DNA of 36,098 nt from Euzebyales bacterium (lineage in GTDB: Bacteria; Actinomycetota; Nitriliruptoria; Euzebyales; Egibacteraceae), in contig JACDBB010000040.1 of NCBI GenBank assembly GCA_013695145.1, positions 1 through 36,098 of the forward strand. Direction: 5' to 3'. Below the pieces are notes generated by a model that was not told where the DNA came from, searched no databases, and was given only the letters and a program-made list of their open reading frames with translations. Below are positions 25,523 through 34,814 of the stretch, piece by piece (position 1 is the first letter of the stretch; every line of letters begins with the position of its first letter). A program made the position numbers and the translations under genes.

Positions 25523-25539
25523 GGCGCCTCGCCGGGTTC

Positions 25540-25554
25540 GTGTCAAACTGACAC
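25540..25554. promoter_or_regulatory. Palindromic operator candidate between nadA and glycerate kinase
   Basis: A perfect 6-3-6 inverted repeat, GTGTCA-AAC-TGACAC, lies 18 bases upstream of the nadA ATG in the divergent region. Its position fits a repressor site over the nadA promoter. NAD biosynthesis genes are controlled in other bacteria by NiaR, NrtR or similar repressors through such palindromes; which one, if any, binds here cannot be told. Confidence 0.5.
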
Positions 25555-25588
25555 TTACTGAGATGCCGAGAGTAGCACCGCGTGGCGA

Positions 25589-25594
25589 TAGGCT
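25589..25594 (+). promoter_or_regulatory. -10 box of the glycerate kinase promoter
   Basis: TAGGCT ends 10 bases before the ATG at 25605, giving a leaderless or very short-leader transcript. Confidence 0.45.
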
Positions 25595-25604
25595 CCGCGC
25601 TCTC

Positions 25605-26699
25605 ATGGGACTGAAGGTCGTGATCGCCCCCGACAAGTTTGCCGGCACCCTGACCGCGGCTGAGGCCGCCGAGTCCATGCGTGCGGGGTGGGTGGCCGCC
25701 CGGCCCGACGACCACGTGCTGCTCACGCCCATGGCGGACGGCGGCGAGGGCATGACCGACGTGGTCGCCGACGTCGTCGAGGGCGCGGTCCGCCACGAGA
25801 CCACGGTGGTCGACGGCCGCGGCGTGGCGACGACCGCCGCGTGGCTGTCGCTGCCTGACGGTCGCGCTCTGCTCGAGTGCGCGCAGGCGTGCGGGCTGTC
25901 CGGCCTCGCCGCGGACCAGCGTGACCCGCGGCTGACGACCACCTACGGCGTCGGGCAGCTGCTGGCGGCCGCTCGCGAGGCGGGTGCCCGCGAGATCGTG
26001 ATCGGGCTGGGCGGGAGCGCCACCAACGACGGCGGCGCGGGAATGGCGACGGCGCTCGGCCACCGGCTGCTGCGCGCCGACGGTAACGGCGTGAAGGTGG
26101 GCGGTGCGTTCCTGGCCGGTCTCGACCGCATCGTCGTCGGTGAGCCGTTCGGCGTGCCGATCGTCGCGGCCGCCGACGTGACGAACCCGCTGCTGGGACC
26201 CGAGGGGGCGACGGCGGTGTTCGGGCCCCAGAAGGGCGCCGAGGGCGCGGTGCTGGCCGAGCTCGAGGGGGCGCTCGCGGTCCTCGCTGACGTCGCCGAG
26301 CGCGACCTCGTCGGCGGCCCGTGGCGGGACCTGGTGGGTGCCGGAGCAGCCGGTGGCCTCGGTTTCGGGCTGATGGCCTTCTGCGGGGCGACGGTGCGGG
26401 GGGGCGCCGAGGTCGTCGCCGAGCTGGTCGGGTTCACCGAGGCGGTCATCGCCGCGGATGTGGTCGTTACTGGGGAGGGGTCGCTCGACGCGCAGTCCGC
26501 TTCGGGGAAGGCGCCGCGCTACGTGCTGGAGACCGCCAGGGCCAATGGTGCGCGCGTCCTGGCGGTCGCCGGCCGGGTGGAGGCGCGAGCCGCCCAGGGG
26601 TTCGATGCGGCTCGCGACCTCGGACCACGGGGCATGGTGGCGGCAGCGGAGCTGGTCGCCGAGCGCACGCGGGAGCTCGCCGGGGAGCTGGGCGGGTGA
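25605..26699 (+). CDS. Glycerate kinase
   Basis: A 364-residue glycerate kinase of the GarK/GlxK family (PF02595), phosphorylating D-glycerate. Signature blocks are VVIAPDKFAGTLTAAEAAE at the N-terminus, PMADGGEGM, the glycine-rich GLGGSATNDGGAGMATALG near residues 131-150, AADVTNPLLG, FGPQKGA and GEGSLDAQSASGK. ATG 25605 gives a first residue directly before the conserved strand and follows a -10 box. The YbaK-type gene overlaps its stop (GTGA), so the two are co-transcribed. Glycerate kinase links photorespiratory-type and serine/glycolate metabolism to glycolysis; nothing else in the window makes glycerate. Confidence 0.94.
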   Translation: MGLKVVIAPDKFAGTLTAAEAAESMRAGWVAARPDDHVLLTPMADGGEGMTDVVADVVEGAVRHETTVVDGRGVATTAAWLSLPDGRALLECAQACGLSGLAADQRDPRLTTTYGVGQLLAAAREAGAREIVIGLGGSATNDGGAGMATALGHRLLRADGNGVKVGGAFLAGLDRIVVGEPFGVPIVAAADVTNPLLGPEGATAVFGPQKGAEGAVLAELEGALAVLADVAERDLVGGPWRDLVGAGAAGGLGFGLMAFCGATVRGGAEVVAELVGFTEAVIAADVVVTGEGSLDAQSASGKAPRYVLETARANGARVLAVAGRVEARAAQGFDAARDLGPRGMVAAAELVAERTRELAGELGG

Positions 26700-27196
26700 C
26701 GCGGGACGCGGGGGACGCATGGAAGGCAAGCACGCGACGCCTCATCGCCGCGGCGGCCCAACGCGGGGTGGTTGCGCAGGTCAGGCGGTTCCCTGCGGGG
26801 ACGCGGACGGCGGCGGATGCGGCGGCCGCCATCGGCTGCGAGGTGGGGGCCATCGCCAAGTCGATCGTACTTACGTCGGGTGACGGTCCGCTGCTCGTGC
26901 TGACCAGCGGCCGCAACCGCGTCGACTACGGCAAGGTCGCGGCCGCTCTCGGGGTCGACGGCGTGGACAGGGCCGACGCCGACCTGGTCCGCGCCGCGAC
27001 CGGCTACGCCATCGGCGGCACCGCCCCGTTCGGCCATCCTGAGGCGTTGCCGACGCTGGTGGACCGCGACCTGTTGGCCTACGACGAGGTCTGGGCCGCG
27101 GCGGGCACGCCCGACACGGTGTTCCCGCTCGCGCGGCGGCAGTTGCTGGACGCGACCGGGGCTGAGGTCACCGACGTGGCGGAGTCCGCAGGCTAG
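26696..27196 (+). CDS. YbaK/EbsC-type aminoacyl-tRNA deacylase
   Basis: A 166-residue protein of the YbaK/ProX editing family (PF04073), which hydrolyses mischarged tRNAs such as Cys-tRNA(Pro) or Ala-tRNA(Pro). Family blocks are AAAIGCEVGAIAKSIVL near residues 41-57 with the conserved lysine, LLVLTSGRNRVDYGK, and the C-terminal GYAIGGTAPFGHP. GTG 26696 overlaps the glycerate kinase TGA as GTGA. It ends in a 52-base gap facing a spermidine-synthase-like gene. The true tRNA substrate cannot be read from sequence. Confidence 0.9.
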   Translation: MTRDAGDAWKASTRRLIAAAAQRGVVAQVRRFPAGTRTAADAAAAIGCEVGAIAKSIVLTSGDGPLLVLTSGRNRVDYGKVAAALGVDGVDRADADLVRAATGYAIGGTAPFGHPEALPTLVDRDLLAYDEVWAAAGTPDTVFPLARRQLLDATGAEVTDVAESAG

Positions 27197-27248
27197 TGCC
27201 GGCTGGCCCGGGGCTGGCCCCACCGCCGCGCGGCGCGCGGCCGGTCAT

Positions 27249-27288
27249 CTACGCGGATTCACGCCGCATGCGCGGTGAATCCGCGTAG
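27249..27288. terminator. Strong 14-bp hairpin at the end of the spermidine-synthase-like gene
   Basis: CTACGCGGATTCAC (27249-27262) pairs perfectly with GTGAATCCGCGTAG (27275-27288) around a 12-base loop that contains GCATGC. It lies between convergent genes and probably terminates both. Unusually, both arms are inside the coding end of the minus-strand gene, encoding its last residues and stop. Confidence 0.6.
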
Positions 27289-27947
27289 GCGCGCTCGCCC
27301 GGGTCGGCGGCGAGGTAGATGGCGTCGGGTGAGCCGCGTCGGGCGTCGACCAGCTGCTCCCGGACCTCGCCGAACACCCCGTTGAGCGCGGCGGCGAACG
27401 CGGGGGATGGCGCGGCGGCCCACACGGCCAGCACGCCGCCGGGCGCGACCAGGGACGCCAGGCGGCGGAGCCCGGCCGGGGTGTAGAGCGCCGCGTTGTC
27501 CGCCGTCACGGTCCAGTCGGGCCCGTTGTCGACATCGAGGCAGATCACATCGAACGGCGCGTGCGCGGCGTCGAGCCACCCCACAAGGTCGGCGACCACC
27601 ACGTCAACCCTCGGATCGTTCAGCGCGCCGCCGGACCACGGGCGCAGCGGCCCGGCGTGCCAGCGGACGACGGCCTCCTCGATCTCGACGACCACGATCT
27701 CGACCGCCTCGTCGACGCGGACGGCTTCCGCGAGCGAGTAGCCGACACCGAGCCCGCCGATCAGCACCCGCCGCGGGCGCGCGCATGCGGCGACCGCGGC
27801 GCGCACCAGCAGCCGCTCGGACTCGCCGCCGTGGGTCGCCATCAGGAAGGTGCCGTTGCTCACGATCTCGTAGTCCTCGCCGCGGCGCTGCAGCTGCAGC
27901 TCGCCCCGTGGCGTGGTGGTCCGCTCGATCACCTCGCGCCGGTTCAC
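27249..27947 (-). CDS. Spermidine-synthase-like protein
   Basis: A 232-residue Rossmann-fold protein resembling the spermidine synthase (SpeE) family. The nucleotide-binding loop VLIGGLGVGYSLAEAV is near residues 61-76, and the acidic strand end reads VEIVVVEIEEAVV. The loop that in true spermidine synthases carries the catalytic aspartate (VDSSDP-like) reads ICLDVDNGPDW here, so polyamine synthesis is doubtful. SpeE-like proteins without polyamine activity are common in actinobacteria and their role is unknown to me. The GTG at 27947 overlaps the SDR stop, so both genes are co-transcribed. Its last codons form one arm of a terminator-like hairpin. Confidence 0.75.
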   Translation of the reverse strand: MNRREVIERTTTPRGELQLQRRGEDYEIVSNGTFLMATHGGESERLLVRAAVAACARPRRVLIGGLGVGYSLAEAVRVDEAVEIVVVEIEEAVVRWHAGPLRPWSGGALNDPRVDVVVADLVGWLDAAHAPFDVICLDVDNGPDWTVTADNAALYTPAGLRRLASLVAPGGVLAVWAAAPSPAFAAALNGVFGEVREQLVDARRGSPDAIYLAADPGERAYADSPRMRRESA

Positions 27948-28759
27948 GTCCAGCGCACCCCGAGGCGGCGTGCCTCCCTGGCGCGCAGCCCCCCCGCGTC
28001 AGCCGCGAGTGCCTCCAGGTCGTCTCCGGCCCCGAGCAGCAAGCCGTGGAGGCCGTCGGCGGCACCTCGCGCGATGGCGACCACCGCCTTGGCGGCGCGG
28101 CCCCCGTCGTCGTAGTCGCTGGCGGGCCGCTCGGCGAAGCGGGGGAGCCAGCGCCGCACGGCTGGGTCGGTGGCGAAGTGGATCGTCATCGCCGTGCGCA
28201 CCAGTCCAGGATGCAGCGCGACCACGGTGATGCCGTCGTCGACGACCTCGGCGGCCACATGCTCGGTGAGGCGCAGCACGCCGGCCTTGGCGGTCGCGAA
28301 GGCCGAGGTGGACACGGCGCCAGGCGACGCCCCGAGGTCCCCGTAGACAGTGACGATCCTGCCGCGTCGCTGCACGCGCATGGTTGGCAGCACGGCATGC
28401 AGCGCGACGGCGGTGCCTCGGAGGTCGACCTCGACGTCAGCCCACCACCGCTCGGGCTCGATCTCCCACAGTGGCCCGATCGCGTTCGCCGCCCCTGCGG
28501 CCGTCACCAGCAGGTCGATCGGTCCGTGCGCGCCCTGCAGGGTCTTGACCGCCCCCCGTACGGCCGACGCGTCCGTCACGTCGGCCTGCAACGGCACCGC
28601 CCGAGGCCCGCAGGCTGCGACCGTCTCCTCCACCTGCGCCGAGGTCCTGGCCAGCACACCGACGGTCGCGCCCTCACGTGCCAGGCCGATCGCCGCGGCG
28701 CGACCGACTCCGCGGCCTCCCCCGGTCACCAGCGCCACGCTCCGGCTCAGGTCTGGCAA
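27944..28759 (-). CDS. Short-chain dehydrogenase/reductase family protein lacking the catalytic tyrosine
   Basis: A 271-residue protein with the SDR fold. The coenzyme loop VTGGGRGVGRAAAIGLA near residues 11-27 and VTAAGAANAIG near 85-95 are normal, and LHPGLVRTAM matches the PG motif. The active site is not: where YxxxK is expected the sequence reads FATAK, F154 to K158. The serine about 13 residues before reads as D141 in VYGDLGAS, and the usual Asn helix position reads DLRG. Only the lysine of the catalytic tetrad remains. It may bind a nucleotide without ordinary redox chemistry, or act by other residues. It overlaps the SpeE-like gene by 4 bases. The ATG at 28759 is in good register with the fold. 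Confidence 0.85.
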   Translation of the reverse strand: MPDLSRSVALVTGGGRGVGRAAAIGLAREGATVGVLARTSAQVEETVAACGPRAVPLQADVTDASAVRGAVKTLQGAHGPIDLLVTAAGAANAIGPLWEIEPERWWADVEVDLRGTAVALHAVLPTMRVQRRGRIVTVYGDLGASPGAVSTSAFATAKAGVLRLTEHVAAEVVDDGITVVALHPGLVRTAMTIHFATDPAVRRWLPRFAERPASDYDDGGRAAKAVVAIARGAADGLHGLLLGAGDDLEALAADAGGLRAREARRLGVRWT

Positions 28760-28840
28760 TCGCTCCTCCTCGCTCGACGGCGAGCACCTACGTCACGGGG
28801 GAGACTCGCATGGTGAGATGGAGCGCGGGAGCATGCGCGT

Positions 28841-28846
28841 TACACT
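28841..28846 (+). promoter_or_regulatory. -10 box of the erpA promoter
   Basis: TACACT, 74 bases before the erpA ATG, in the divergent region with the SDR gene. It would give a leader of about 68 bases. No convincing -35 is seen. Confidence 0.4.
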
Positions 28847-28920
28847 ATCGGCACGAGATCGTCGCTGTCGGGTCGCCGCCACCGGTGCCGCCCGACCCCC
28901 GTGAGCATCGAGGATCCCCC

Positions 28921-29283
28921 ATGACCGACACCACCACCGCCCAGACCGAGACCGCCGAGTCTCCCATCGTCCTCACCGAGCCGGCCGCGGCCAAGGTGAA
29001 GGAGCTGATGGCGCGCGAGGAGTCCGCCGAGATCGCGCTGCGGATCGCCGTGCAGCCGGGCGGCTGCTCGGGCATGCGCTACGCCCTGTACTTCGACGAT
29101 CGCCAGCTGGACGGTGACGTCGACGCAGACGTCAACGGCGTCGCCGTGCGCGTTGACAAGATGAGCGCGCCCTACCTGCGCGGCACCACGATCGACTGGG
29201 TCGACAGCCTGCAGGGCGCGGGCTTCGCGATCGACAACCCCAACTCGCAGTCGACGTGCGCCTGCGGCGACAGCTTCAACTAG
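28921..29283 (+). CDS. erpA: HesB/IscA-type iron-sulfur cluster carrier (ErpA-like)
   Basis: A 120-residue A-type carrier that holds Fe-S clusters and delivers them to target enzymes. The three conserved cysteines are C49 (QPGGCSGMRY) and C113/C115 in STCACGDSF near the end. The N-terminal ~14 residues are Thr-rich and variable; the fold starts at PIVLTEPAAAKVKEL. The ATG at 28921 has GAGGA upstream. Likely clients in this window are LipA, NadA and KorAB. It stands alone, with the tusA-like gene ending 54 bases downstream on the other strand. Confidence 0.93.
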   Translation: MTDTTTAQTETAESPIVLTEPAAAKVKELMAREESAEIALRIAVQPGGCSGMRYALYFDDRQLDGDVDADVNGVAVRVDKMSAPYLRGTTIDWVDSLQGAGFAIDNPNSQSTCACGDSFN

Positions 29284-29337
29284 CAGGCAGCGCCCGCCCT
29301 TCCGGCGCGTTCACGGGCCAGGTGGGCCCGCCGCGGG

Positions 29338-29580
29338 CTACTGACGGCGCCGCACCCGGAAGCTGAAGCGCTCGCCGTCGTGGTCCACCGCGACCAGCTC
29401 GTGGTGCTTCATCCGGCACCAGACCGGGATGTCGACCTTCGCGCCCGGATCGTCGGCCAGGACCACGACGCAGCCGCCCACCGCGACGCCGCTGATCGCC
29501 TTCGCGAGGTCGATCACCGGGACGGGGCACGCCTTGCCGAGGGCGTCCACGACCAGGTCTTCGCAGGGGGCGGTGCTCAT
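29338..29580 (-). CDS. TusA-family sulfur carrier
   Basis: An 80-residue protein of the TusA/SirA family (PF01206). The sulfur-carrying cysteine is C18 in DALGKACPVPVIDLAKAI, the diagnostic CPxP motif. The remainder has a short linker, VVVLADDPGAKVDIP, and the alpha-beta end typical of the fold. TusA proteins receive persulfide from a cysteine desulfurase, and one is encoded directly upstream on the same strand, so the two may work together in tRNA thiolation or another sulfur pathway. I used ATG 29580, 7 bases after a -10 box; a TTG three codons earlier is less likely. A large inverted repeat separates it from the desulfurase gene. Confidence 0.9.
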   Translation of the reverse strand: MSTAPCEDLVVDALGKACPVPVIDLAKAISGVAVGGCVVVLADDPGAKVDIPVWCRMKHHELVAVDHDGERFSFRVRRRQ

Positions 29581-29587
29581 GGAAGCC

Positions 29588-29593
29588 AACCTA
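29588..29593 (-). promoter_or_regulatory. -10 box of a leaderless promoter for the tusA-like gene
   Basis: TAGGTT on the minus strand ends 7 bases before the ATG at 29580. The gene therefore seems to have its own start of transcription, beyond the inverted repeat that follows the desulfurase gene. Confidence 0.5.
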
Positions 29594-29608
29594 GCGCCTG
29601 CGTGGGCC

Positions 29609-29681
29609 GCGGCCGTCCCGACACCTTGTCGGAATTCCGGTCCTGGGCGGGGTCAGGCCGACAAGGTGTCGGGACGGCCGC
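29609..29681. terminator. Large perfect inverted repeat, probable terminator
   Basis: Two 24-base arms, 29609-29632 and 29658-29681, are exact reverse complements around a 25-base spacer. Each arm also contains its own small palindrome, CCGACA-nnn-TGTCGG. It starts 17 bases after the stop of the desulfurase gene (minus strand) and ends just before the tusA-like promoter. It fits a terminator, but its size and nested symmetry also suit a repeat or mobile-element remnant. Confidence 0.6.
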
Positions 29682-29698
29682 CAGGGCGGGGGCGCCCG

Positions 29699-30847
29699 TC
29701 AGCGGCCCGCGCGCCGCCGCAGCTCGCCCACCGCACCCGCGAAGGCCGCCACGAACCCCTCCAGCTCCGCCGCGCCGACCTCCTGGCCGAAAGCGACGCG
29801 GACGTGCCCGTGCGTGAGCGCCCCCATCGCCACGAGGACGTGGGATGGCTCGCCCGACGTGGTCGCGCAGCTCGACCCGGAGTGCACCGCGAACCCGGCC
29901 TGGTCGAGCGCCGCCGTCAGCGCCTCGCCGTCGCAGAGCAGCGCCGAGATCGCGACGAGGTGGGGGAGCGCCCCGTCGGCGGGACCGTGCACCTCCAGGT
30001 CGTCGACCGCGGCGTGCAGCCCGGCTCGCAGCCGCCGGCGCAGGCGATCGGCGCGGGCGACCTCGGTCGCCGCTGGCCCGTCCGGGCTGGAGGGAGACAG
30101 CTGCAGCAGGGTCTCGGCGAAGGCGGCTATCCCCGGCAGGTTCTCAAGGCCAGCGCGGCGGCGACGCTCGCGCTCGTCCCCGGCAAGCAGCGGACGGAAG
30201 CGGGCGCGCGGCGACCAGGCCAGCGCCCCGACGCCGCGGCCGCCACCGAACTTGGCGGCCGAGCACGACAGGAAGTCCGCGCCGAGCCCACCGAGGTCCA
30301 CCGGCAATCGACCCACCGTCTGACACGCGTCAACGTGCAGGAGCGCGTCGCGGGCCCGACACAGCGCGGCGATCTCGACGATCGGCTGCATGGTGCCGAC
30401 CTCGTGGTTGGCGTGCTGCACGTTCACCAGGCACGCGCCGCCCGCCAGGGCCGCCTCGAGCCCGCCGACATCGACCCTGCCGTCGCGATCCACACCGACG
30501 CGGACGTGCTCCAGCCCCGCTGCGTCCGCGGCCGCCAGCACCGCGGAGTGCTCCACCGCCGCGGAGACGACGCGTCCCGGGCGTGTCCGGTTCGCCCGCG
30601 CCGCCCCGATGACAGCCAGGTGCACCGACTCCGTGCCGCCCGACGTGAAGGCCAGCCGGTCGGCGCTGGCGCCCAGCGTGGTCGCGACCGCGGACCGGGC
30701 GGATTCCAGGAGGTCGGCGGCGGCGCGTCCGGAGCGGTGACGGCGGCCCGGGTCGGCCGGGTGGGACGCGGCCACGCGGCCGTGCGCGGCCAGAGCGGCG
30801 GGGTGCCACGGTGCCGCGGAGGCGACGTCCAGATACACAGGTGCCAT
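29699..30847 (-). CDS. Cysteine desulfurase, NifS/IscS-like
   Basis: A 382-residue PLP enzyme of aminotransferase class V that takes sulfur from cysteine for Fe-S clusters and other products. It starts VYLDVASAAPWHP. PLP-site residues are H100 (VEHSAV), D173/Q176 (HVDACQTVG) and the Schiff-base lysine K199 in SCSAAKFGGGRGVGAL; the His that usually precedes this lysine is Ala here. The catalytic cysteine is C327 in HSGSSCATTSGEPSHVL, in the short-loop region typical of IscS-like enzymes. ATG 30847 was chosen at MAPVYLD; an ATG four codons earlier is possible, and no ribosome site helps. It is divergent from korA and followed by the tusA-like gene, a plausible sulfur acceptor. Confidence 0.9.
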   Translation of the reverse strand: MAPVYLDVASAAPWHPAALAAHGRVAASHPADPGRRHRSGRAAADLLESARSAVATTLGASADRLAFTSGGTESVHLAVIGAARANRTRPGRVVSAAVEHSAVLAAADAAGLEHVRVGVDRDGRVDVGGLEAALAGGACLVNVQHANHEVGTMQPIVEIAALCRARDALLHVDACQTVGRLPVDLGGLGADFLSCSAAKFGGGRGVGALAWSPRARFRPLLAGDERERRRRAGLENLPGIAAFAETLLQLSPSSPDGPAATEVARADRLRRRLRAGLHAAVDDLEVHGPADGALPHLVAISALLCDGEALTAALDQAGFAVHSGSSCATTSGEPSHVLVAMGALTHGHVRVAFGQEVGAAELEGFVAAFAGAVGELRRRAGR

Positions 30848-30907
30848 GCGGCGCATCATGCCGCGCCGACGCCGGGGAGCGCGTTGGTCCTCGTCCGATG
30901 CCCGCCC

Positions 30908-30913
30908 TAGAAT
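30908..30913 (+). promoter_or_regulatory. -10 box of the korAB promoter
   Basis: TAGAAT, 40 bases before the korA ATG, in the divergent region with the desulfurase gene. It gives a short leader that includes the GAGGGG ribosome site. Confidence 0.5.
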
Positions 30914-30953
30914 GGTTGATCGAGCCTGCCATGAGCACGACGCGAGGGGCGAG

Positions 30954-32830
<1,877 letters not shown>

Positions 32831-32834
<4 letters not shown>

Positions 32835-33850
32835 CCGACACCGCCGCACCGAAGCTGTCCCGCAAGGACTTCTCCAGCGACCAGGAGGTGCGCTGGTGCC
32901 CCGGGTGCGGGGACTACGCGATCCTCGCGAACGTGCAGGGGATGATGCCCGACCTCGGCGTTGACAGGGAGCGGCTGGTGTTCGTGTCCGGGATCGGCTG
33001 CTCCAGCCGGTTCCCGTACTACATGAACACCTACGGGTTCCACTCGATCCACGGTCGCGCGCCAGCGATCGCGACTGGCATCTCGACCTCGCGGCCCGAT
33101 CTGAAGGTGTTCGTGATCACCGGCGACGGCGACGGCCTGTCCATCGGGGGCAACCACCTGATTCACGCTCTGCGCCGCAATGTGAACCTCGTGATCATCC
33201 TGTTCAACAACCAGATCTACGGCCTCACGAAGGGCCAGTACTCACCGACCTCCGAGCTGGGGAAGGTCACGAAGTCGACGCCAGCCGGGTCGCTGGACTA
33301 CCCGTTCAACCCCGTGAGCATCGCGCTGGGCGCCGAGGCGACCTTCGTGGCTCGGTCCATCGACACCGAGCGCGAGCACTTGGCGCACGTCATCGAACTG
33401 GCCGCTCGTCACCATGGCACCGCGTTCATCGAGGTGTACCAGAACTGCAACATCTTCAACGACGGGGCGTTCGCCGCGCTCAAGGACCACCCTGAGGCCA
33501 ACCAGATCCGCCTCGAGCACGGCCAGCCGATCCGGTTCGGCGCCGACCACGAGCGGGGCGTCGTTATGGGCGACGACGGCGCTCTGCGCGTGGTCGACGT
33601 CGCGGATGTGGGAGAGGACAGGCTGCTGGTGCACGACGCGCACCGCGAGGACGCCTCGCTTGCGTTCGCGCTGTCGCGGCTGGCGCACACCCCGACCGGG
33701 CCGACCCCCGTCGGGCTGTTCCGCCAGGTCGAGCGGCCCACCTACGACGGCCTGATGGAGCAGCAGCTGGTCGACGCCGAGCAGCGGCGCGGCCGCGGCG
33801 ACCTCGCCCGCTTGCTGGCCGGCTCGGACACCTGGACCGTCGGCGACTAG
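32831..33850 (+). CDS. korB: 2-oxoacid:ferredoxin oxidoreductase, beta subunit (KorB type)
   Basis: A 339-residue subunit that binds thiamine diphosphate and one 4Fe-4S cluster. Cluster cysteines are C23 and C26 (WCPGCGDY), C57 (GIGCSSR) and the one in VYQNCNIFND. The thiamine-diphosphate motif is VITGDGDGLSIGGNHLIHA, followed by ILFNNQIYGLTKGQYSPTSE. A variable C-terminal domain follows from about residue 230. The ATG overlaps the korA stop, so the two are made together. Ferredoxin is not encoded next to it. Confidence 0.95.
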
Positions 33851-34163
33851 CGCGGTGATCGTGGGGACGGTAACCGGGGAGAGGCGGGGACCCTGGGACG
33901 GACCCCCGGAGCTGCCCGAGGCCAAGCGCCTTCTGAGCGTCGACGTCGACACTCACTCGCGGGGGAGAGCCCAGGAGACCGGTTCACACTCACGACACCA
34001 GGCTGGGCCGACGTGAACGGCGTGGAGCGGGTCATGGTGGAGGCCGACGCGGTGCGCCTGGAGGTGGGTGACCGAGCGGTCATAGCGGAGGTGGTCGTGG
34101 CTGGCCACGTTGCCGTCGTAGCGCGCGGCCGTGTCCTCGCCGATCCGGCAGGCAGCGCTGGTA
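33851..34163. other. Gap between korB and vapB without a convincing gene
   Basis: About 310 bases. An open minus-strand frame (33953-34186) reads HLQAHRVGLHHDPLHAVHVG and a plus-strand frame (34013-34258) reads VMVEADAVRLEVGDRAVIAE; neither belongs to a family I know, and both cross the vapB start. A palindromic GTCGACGTCGAC lies near 33938-33949. It may be a decayed gene or plain spacer. Confidence 0.3.
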
Positions 34164-34178
34164 GCGCCACGTTGGCGC
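34164..34178. promoter_or_regulatory. Palindrome directly before vapB, candidate autoregulatory operator
   Basis: GCGCCA-CGT-TGGCGC, a perfect 6-3-6 inverted repeat, ends one base before the vapB ATG. Toxin-antitoxin operons are usually repressed by their own antitoxin bound to such a repeat at the promoter. Binding is inferred. Confidence 0.45.
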
Positions 34179-34179
34179 C

Positions 34180-34422
34180 ATGGCAACCATCGAGGTTCGT
34201 GATGTCCTCGACCACGTCCATCGGGTCTACCGCGAGCGCGCGGCCAGGGCGGGGATGAGCCTGCAGGAGTACCTCAGAGCCGAACTCGTCGACGGTGCCC
34301 GGCACCGGACCCCTGCCGAACTCGCCTTCGAGGTCGATGCGGAGATGCGCCTCGACGGGGTCGAGGGCTTTGCGACCTCATCCTCGGCGGCGGTCATCCG
34401 AGCCGATCGGGACGCCCGCTGA
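34180..34422 (+). CDS. vapB: VapB-type antitoxin
   Basis: An 80-residue antitoxin. The N-terminus, MATIEVRDVLDHVHRVYRER, followed by AARAGMSLQEYLRAELV, is a ribbon-helix-helix DNA-binding domain of the FitA/VapB kind common in mycobacteria. The C-terminal part (EVDAEMRLDGVEG and beyond) would wrap the toxin. It overlaps the toxin frame as CTGA. The palindrome just before the ATG suits self-repression. No ribosome site is seen before the ATG, which stands inside GCGCCATGG. Confidence 0.82.
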   Translation: MATIEVRDVLDHVHRVYRERAARAGMSLQEYLRAELVDGARHRTPAELAFEVDAEMRLDGVEGFATSSSAAVIRADRDAR

Positions 34423-34814
34423 CCGTCGTCGATGCCTCGGTGATGGTCGACGCGCTCGTTGTCGCCGGTCCCGCTGGCGACGCCGGACGGAAGGCGCTGG
34501 CGCCCCTCCGGGTGCTGACGGTGCCGGCCATGTTCGGCGCGGAGGTGACGTCAGGACTTCGGGGGATGGTCCAGCGGGGTGAACTGACCGAGCAGCGCGC
34601 CCGCGTGGCGCTGCGACGCGTTCGTTCGGCGCGAACCATGCGCTACCCCTTCGAGCCGTTCGCCGCGCGGGTCTGGGAGCTGCGGCACAGCATCAGCGTC
34701 TACGACGGCTGGTACGTGGCACTCGCCGAGTGGCTCGACACCACGCTGCTCACAGCAGATGAACGGGTGCTGAGCGCCAGCGGCCCACGTTGTCGCGTCG
34801 AGCCGCCCGTGTGA
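34419..34814 (+). CDS. vapC: VapC-type PIN-domain ribonuclease toxin, apparent CTG start
   Basis: A 131-residue PIN-domain RNase. All four acidic metal ligands are present: D5 (VVDASV), E42 (GAEVTSGL), D96 (VYDGWYVALAE) and D114 (LLTADERVL). The length matches VapC. The start is unusual: the frame has no ATG, GTG or TTG before the catalytic D5, and the first canonical one, GTG 34440, would delete it. The CTG at 34419 overlaps the vapB TGA as CTGA, the position expected of a coupled toxin start. CTG is therefore inferred to be the initiation codon. A base error making ATG or GTG into CTG is the alternative. Confidence 0.85.
   Translation: MTVVDASVMVDALVVAGPAGDAGRKALAPLRVLTVPAMFGAEVTSGLRGMVQRGELTEQRARVALRRVRSARTMRYPFEPFAARVWELRHSISVYDGWYVALAEWLDTTLLTADERVLSASGPRCRVEPPV

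Noticed and set aside
33953-34186. A 77-codon minus-strand gene rich in histidine
   Set aside because: It crosses the vapB start and has no recognisable family. It was kept only as a note on the gap.
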